A stretch of DNA of 64,000 nucleotides from GCA-002708315 sp963676635. GTDB taxonomy: Bacteria; Bacteroidota; Bacteroidia; Bacteroidales; F082. Position numbers and translations under genes: made by a program. Under the pieces are notes generated by a model. That model was not told where the DNA came from and did no database searches. It worked only from the letters and a program-made list of their open reading frames with translations. This document shows positions 60,661-64,000 of this stretch, in pieces. The stretch is from NCBI GenBank assembly GCA_963676635.1, contig OY781105.1, forward strand, positions 186,001 to 250,000, given 5' to 3'. Each line of letters starts with the position of its first letter. The stretch's first letter is position 1.

Positions 60661-62463
60661 TTAACTATTCATTGAAATAAGAAATTCTTCGTTTGTCCTT
60701 GTATATTTAATCCTGTCTTTAAGAAATTCCATAGCTTCAACCGGATTCATATCACTCAGATGATTTCTGAGAATCCATATCCTTTGAAGTATGTCTTTAT
60801 CAACCAGCAGATCCTCACGACGAGTAGAAGAAGCAACAATATCGATAGCAGGATAGATACGTTTGTTGGAAAGCTTTCTGTCAAGCTGAAGTTCCATGTT
60901 ACCAGTACCTTTAAACTCTTCGAAAATAACTTCATCCATTTTAGAGCCAGTATCAATAAGAGCGGTAGCTAAAATAGTAAGAGAGCCACCATCTTCAATC
61001 TGACGAGCAGCACCAAAGAAACGTTTAGGTTTCTGAAGCGCATTAGCTTCCACACCACCCGACAGTACCTTACCCGACGCCGGAGATACAGTGTTATACG
61101 CTCTGGCAAGTCTTGTGATAGAATCAAGTAAAATAACTACATCATGACCACATTCAGTAAGCCTTTTGGCCTTCTCCAGAATAAGGTTAGCAATTTTTAC
61201 ATGCTTTTCAGCAGGTTCGTCAAATGTTGAAGCAACAACTTCAGCATTAACACTTCTTGCCATATCAGTAACCTCTTCAGGACGTTCATCAATAAGAAGA
61301 ATAATAAGATAAACTTCAGGATGATTTTCCGCAATAGCGTTTGCTATTTCCTTAAGGAGTACAGTTTTACCAGTTTTAGGCTGGGAAACAATAAGTCCAC
61401 GCTGACCTTTGCCAATAGGGGCAAACATATCCATAACTCTGGTAGAGATAGACTCATTTTTGTGACCAGTTAGAGACAAACGCTTATTCGGAAACAGGGG
61501 AGTAAGAAAGTCAAATGGCACACGATCACGAACATTCTCCGGAGCCATGCCATTAATATTGATGATTTTGATAAGAGGGAAGTATTTTTCGTTTTCCTTA
61601 GGAGGACGAACAACACCTTCAATAGTATCACCAGTTTTGAGACCAAATAATTTAATTTGAGAAACAGAAACATAGATATCATCAGGAGAGTTAAGATAAT
61701 TATAATCAGAAGATCTCAAAAATCCATAACCATCGATCATAATTTCCAGAACACCTTCAGCTTCTATAATACCTTCAAATTCAAAGTTATTCGACTTCTT
61801 TTCTTTCTCAGAAGGGAAGTTCTTTCTGTTATCCTGAGGCATTTTCTTCCTTTGCTGATCAGGTCTGTTATTATTTTCAGGTCTGTTATTCTGATATTCT
61901 TTTCTTTCCTGAGGTTTTTTATATTCTTCAGTTTTTGTCTGATCAACTTTTACAGGTTCAGCAATTCTGGTTCTCTTGCGAGGTCTTCTTTCTTTTTTGT
62001 CACCCAAATCATTTGAAGCACCTTTTTCAGGTTTCTTTTCAACATGTTCAGGTTTAGATGCTTTATCTTCTTCTTTTACTTTCTGTGTAACAGGAGCAAC
62101 ATCCTCCTTTTTAGGTGGTTGTTTTTTCTCCACTTTAGGTAAATCAGAAGCTTTCTTGTCAGCATCTTTTGATTTAATGTGAGTCAAATCTTTTTTAGAC
62201 TCATTTTTCTCAGCATTCTCTTTTTTGCCTGTCACTTTCTTCTTGTTTTTCGATCCTGGAGGACGGCCTCTGCCGCGTCTCGGAGCAGTTTTTTTCTCAG
62301 ATTCGAGAGTTTCCTTTGAAGGGTTAAGCGCTTGATGATCAAGAATCTTATAGATAAGTTCCTGTTTTAAGAGCTTTTCGGGTTTATCGATATGAAACTC
62401 TTCATCTGCTATCTTACGTAATTCGGCAACGAGTTTGCCGTTAAGCTCGACAATATCGTACAT
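60661..62463 (-). CDS. rho: Transcription termination factor Rho
   Basis: 600 residues, about 180 longer than E. coli Rho. An N-terminal Rho-N domain (1-48, VELNGKLVAELRKIADEE) is followed by a lysine/glutamate/proline-rich disordered insert (~50-225, with KPEKGASN and RRPRKRTR runs). The RNA-binding cold-shock-like domain (~230-310, EGVLEIMIDGYGFLRSSDYNYL) precedes the hexameric ATPase: RGLIVSQPKTGKTVLLKEIA (Walker A ~365), IILLIDERPEEVTDM, VVILLDSITRLARAYN and the Q/R-loop region. Such inserts are known in Bacteroidota Rho and may add RNA binding or phase separation. Divergent from the DUF4293 gene. Confidence 0.95.
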   Translation of the reverse strand: MYDIVELNGKLVAELRKIADEEFHIDKPEKLLKQELIYKILDHQALNPSKETLESEKKTAPRRGRGRPPGSKNKKKVTGKKENAEKNESKKDLTHIKSKDADKKASDLPKVEKKQPPKKEDVAPVTQKVKEEDKASKPEHVEKKPEKGASNDLGDKKERRPRKRTRIAEPVKVDQTKTEEYKKPQERKEYQNNRPENNNRPDQQRKKMPQDNRKNFPSEKEKKSNNFEFEGIIEAEGVLEIMIDGYGFLRSSDYNYLNSPDDIYVSVSQIKLFGLKTGDTIEGVVRPPKENEKYFPLIKIININGMAPENVRDRVPFDFLTPLFPNKRLSLTGHKNESISTRVMDMFAPIGKGQRGLIVSQPKTGKTVLLKEIANAIAENHPEVYLIILLIDERPEEVTDMARSVNAEVVASTFDEPAEKHVKIANLILEKAKRLTECGHDVVILLDSITRLARAYNTVSPASGKVLSGGVEANALQKPKRFFGAARQIEDGGSLTILATALIDTGSKMDEVIFEEFKGTGNMELQLDRKLSNKRIYPAIDIVASSTRREDLLVDKDILQRIWILRNHLSDMNPVEAMEFLKDRIKYTRTNEEFLISMNS

Positions 62464-62568
62464 AAAATTGTGGGATTTGATATTTTATCAACTAAATTTG
62501 TTGAAATTACTATATTAAAATTTAGATTTAATTTCGTTGGAATAATTTCTTTTTCCTAAAAGATGGTA

Positions 62569-62576
62569 CAAATGTA
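62569..62576 (-). promoter_or_regulatory. -7 box for rho
   Basis: Minus strand TACATTTG matches TAnnTTTG, leaving a leader of about 95 nt before the rho ATG. The divergent promoter begins 23 bp away. Confidence 0.45.
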
Positions 62577-62598
62577 GTATTTTTTTTATGCAAATGAC

Positions 62599-62606
62599 TA
62601 TTTTTG
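62599..62606 (+). promoter_or_regulatory. -7 box for the DUF4293 gene
   Basis: TATTTTTG matches TAnnTTTG, 20 bp before the ATG at 62627. Confidence 0.45.
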
Positions 62607-62626
62607 CAAAAAATTTAAAATAAATT

Positions 62627-63139
62627 ATGATTCAACGTAAGCAAACCATCTTTTTATTTCTTGCTGCAGCACTGATGTTTGTGACATATCTGGTGCCATT
62701 GGCTAATTTTATTGGTGAAGATAATTCACTCATACTTACAATCTTTGGTGTTAAAAGTATTGTTCCAGGCTTTGAATCTCCTGTGGGAGTTTACTTTACA
62801 TTGCCCTTGTTGACAATTGTAACAACTATTATACTTTTATCCATCATAGCCATATTTATGTTTAAAAAAAGAAGAATACAATTGTTGTTGGTAAGATTTA
62901 TGCTTTTGCTTCTGCTTAGCTATATTGGCTTGTATTTCTTTTATTATTCAGACACTCTTGAGAACATCAGTGGGGGACTTGCTTCATATGAGTATGGAAT
63001 AAAGATACCGGGATCAGGGATGCAGATACCTGTTGTTATCTTTCTTCTTCCATTGGTTGCGGCATTGTTGCTATTTTTGGCTTCCAGGGGTATTATACAT
63101 GATGAAAAGCTTATTAAATCTGCAGACAGACTAAGATAG
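62627..63139 (+). CDS. DUF4293 membrane protein
   Basis: 170 residues and four hydrophobic helices: QTIFLFLAAALMFVTYLVPLA (~6-26), FTLPLLTIVTTIILLSIIAIFMF (~57-80), LLVRFMLLLLLSYIGLYFFYY (~87-107) and VVIFLLPLVAALLLFLASRGI (~136-157), ending IHDEKLIKSADRLR. The opening MIQRKQTIFLF and the tail with DEKLIKSADRLR are characteristic of DUF4293, a Bacteroidota-specific family of unknown role that is often next to rho, as here. Convergent with the phosphoesterase gene. Confidence 0.85.
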   Translation: MIQRKQTIFLFLAAALMFVTYLVPLANFIGEDNSLILTIFGVKSIVPGFESPVGVYFTLPLLTIVTTIILLSIIAIFMFKKRRIQLLLVRFMLLLLLSYIGLYFFYYSDTLENISGGLASYEYGIKIPGSGMQIPVVIFLLPLVAALLLFLASRGIIHDEKLIKSADRLR

Positions 63140-63160
63140 GTATTTAGAAAGTGGTTTTAA

Positions 63161-63673
63161 CTACTGATATCTAACAGCTTTTTTGCGATCAATTTCAAGA
63201 ATTTCAAGGTCTCTTATATTATCATTATCGATGATGAACTTCATCATAGTTATAACTTTATGAAACCCTGAGTTGCCAGCAGCACCCGGATTAAGGTGCA
63301 ACAGATCATTTTTATTATCAGGGATAACCTTTAATATATGTGAATGGCCAGAGATAAATAGCTTTGGGTTGTGTTCGTTAATAAGGTTATACGCTTTTCT
63401 GGTGTATTTACCGGGATATCCACCTATATGGATTATAAGTACTTTAACCTTTTCAATTGTAAATAACAGGAATTCGTCCGTTAAATTCCTGATATCGTTA
63501 TCATCAATATTACCAAAAACAGCCCTTAATGGTTTGAAGGCGCTAAGCTTGTTAAAAGTATCAGTACTTCCAATATCACCAGCATGCCAAACCTCATCAC
63601 AGTCTTTAAAAAAAGAAAACACCCGTGGATGAATACATCCATGGGTGTCTGATAATAAACCTATAGTTTTCAC
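63161..63673 (-). CDS. YfcE/MJ0936-type metallophosphoesterase
   Basis: 170 residues. The metal-site motifs of the small calcineurin-like phosphatases are complete: GLLSDTHG (D8, H10), WHAGDIG (D37), FGNIDD (N60), HIGGYPG, and SGHSHILKV (H114, H116) followed by NPGAAG. It hydrolyses phosphodiesters using two metals; the physiological substrate is unknown. Cytoplasmic, no signal. Its stop is 22 bp beyond the convergent DUF4293 gene. The first codons contain a terminator-like hairpin (63612-63648). Confidence 0.9.
   Translation of the reverse strand: MKTIGLLSDTHGCIHPRVFSFFKDCDEVWHAGDIGSTDTFNKLSAFKPLRAVFGNIDDNDIRNLTDEFLLFTIEKVKVLIIHIGGYPGKYTRKAYNLINEHNPKLFISGHSHILKVIPDNKNDLLHLNPGAAGNSGFHKVITMMKFIIDNDNIRDLEILEIDRKKAVRYQ
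63612..63648 (-). promoter_or_regulatory. Terminator-like hairpin inside the phosphoesterase 5' coding region
   Basis: Minus strand ACACCCATGGATG (63648-63636) pairs over 13 bp, with one wobble, with CATCCACGGGTGT (63631-63619), loop of four, followed by TTTTCTTTTTTT. It encodes THGCIHPRVFSFF, so it may be a coincidence of codon choice, or it may attenuate read-through from the upstream gene. Confidence 0.35.
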
Positions 63674-63675
63674 AA

Positions 63676-64000
63676 CTAGAAAGTTATTCCAATTCCTATT
63701 TGCATATTTTCGTTAAACTGCGTTCTGGGACCGATTGGATCACCAGCATCATTATAGAACATGATTTCGTCATCGTAAATCAGTTCTGTATTGATATTAA
63801 CATTCATCCAGGAGTTAACCTTTAGAGTAAGAGTTACTTGCCAGTCGATATCGATATTCTGAGGATTGTCAAGATAATCAGAGTAAAGTTCAAGTTTAGT
63901 ATTAAAGTTAACATTTTCAAAGATATCGCGGTTATATGTCAATAATGCTTTGGCACCAAACATAGATTTCACTCTTTTAGCATTCTTAATAACAACACCT
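63676..64000 (-). CDS. DUF3078 protein, C-terminal part (runs off the window)
   Basis: The frame continues to the right edge without a start (upstream codons read GVVIKNAKRV), so only the last 108 codons are seen. SMFGAKALLTYNRDIFENVNFNTKLELYSDYLDNPQNIDIDWQVTL, then amphipathic strands ending MQIGIGITF with a terminal Phe, are typical of an outer-membrane beta-barrel end and of DUF3078. The protein is probably an outer-membrane channel-like barrel of unknown cargo. Its stop is two bases from the phosphoesterase start, so the two are co-transcribed. Confidence 0.75.
   Translation of the reverse strand, partial: GVVIKNAKRVKSMFGAKALLTYNRDIFENVNFNTKLELYSDYLDNPQNIDIDWQVTLTLKVNSWMNVNINTELIYDDEIMFYNDAGDPIGPRTQFNENMQIGIGITF

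Overview
The window is AT-rich DNA from a member of the Bacteroidota. Many predicted secreted proteins end in type IX secretion system (T9SS) sorting tails with the VYPNPA-like motif, and one ends in a gliding-motility (type B) tail. Promoters look like the Bacteroidota type, with a TAnnTTTG -7 box. The conserved genes also have family signatures typical of this phylum (DUF4293, DUF3078, DUF1573, a BatA-like vWA protein, Rho with a long N-terminal insert, and FtsK followed by LolA).

Layout. (1) 1-4.4 kb: five or six small genes of mostly unknown function, all on the minus strand. They are separated by ~140-bp imperfect palindromes whose outer boxes pair across each gene, which is the layout of an integron gene-cassette array with attC-like sites. 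A decayed IS3-family fragment cuts the array at 4.43 kb. (2) 4.7-9.9 kb: about 5 kb with almost no coding capacity, packed with repeat families: an 11-bp TACACTA array, 22-bp phased palindrome arrays, heptamer tracts and long dispersed repeats. (3) 9.9-12.4 kb: a compact two-gene operon, a MazG-like nucleotide pyrophosphohydrolase plus a GIY-YIG / DUF2075 helicase / S24 (LexA-like) peptidase fusion. It lies between two directly repeated modules and is a candidate defence or stress-response cassette. (4) 13.2-17.8 kb: two T9SS cargo proteins (FG-GAP-type and receptor-L-domain-like). (5) 18.6-30.1 kb: a minus-strand run of secreted glycan-related proteins, including a 1284-residue GH13 amylase and three carbohydrate-binding-type partners, ending with a tiny PEP/PID-CTERM-like protein. 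(6) 30.6-64 kb: mostly core genome, including pyruvate kinase, a T9SS-tailed arylsulfotransferase-like protein, a GH13 lipoprotein, a universal stress protein, a vitamin/nucleoside salvage operon (thiamine-binding-like protein, PnuC, NadR-type kinase, glycosyltransferase), FtsK-LolA, HypA, an aminotransferase, ParC, a BatA-like protein, cyclophilin, a TPR-PAS histidine kinase, tRNA-Ser(TGA), an Mpl-type Mur ligase, Rho, DUF4293, a YfcE-type phosphoesterase and a truncated DUF3078 gene.

The glycan block, the GH13 lipoprotein and pyruvate kinase suggest starch or alpha-glucan use feeding glycolysis; this is inferred from neighbourhood only. The most unusual signals are the 22-bp phased palindrome arrays at four separate loci, the integron-like cassette array, and the MazG/GIY-YIG-helicase-S24 operon held between long direct repeats. 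All assignments come from reading motifs and repeats by eye; no database search was run.
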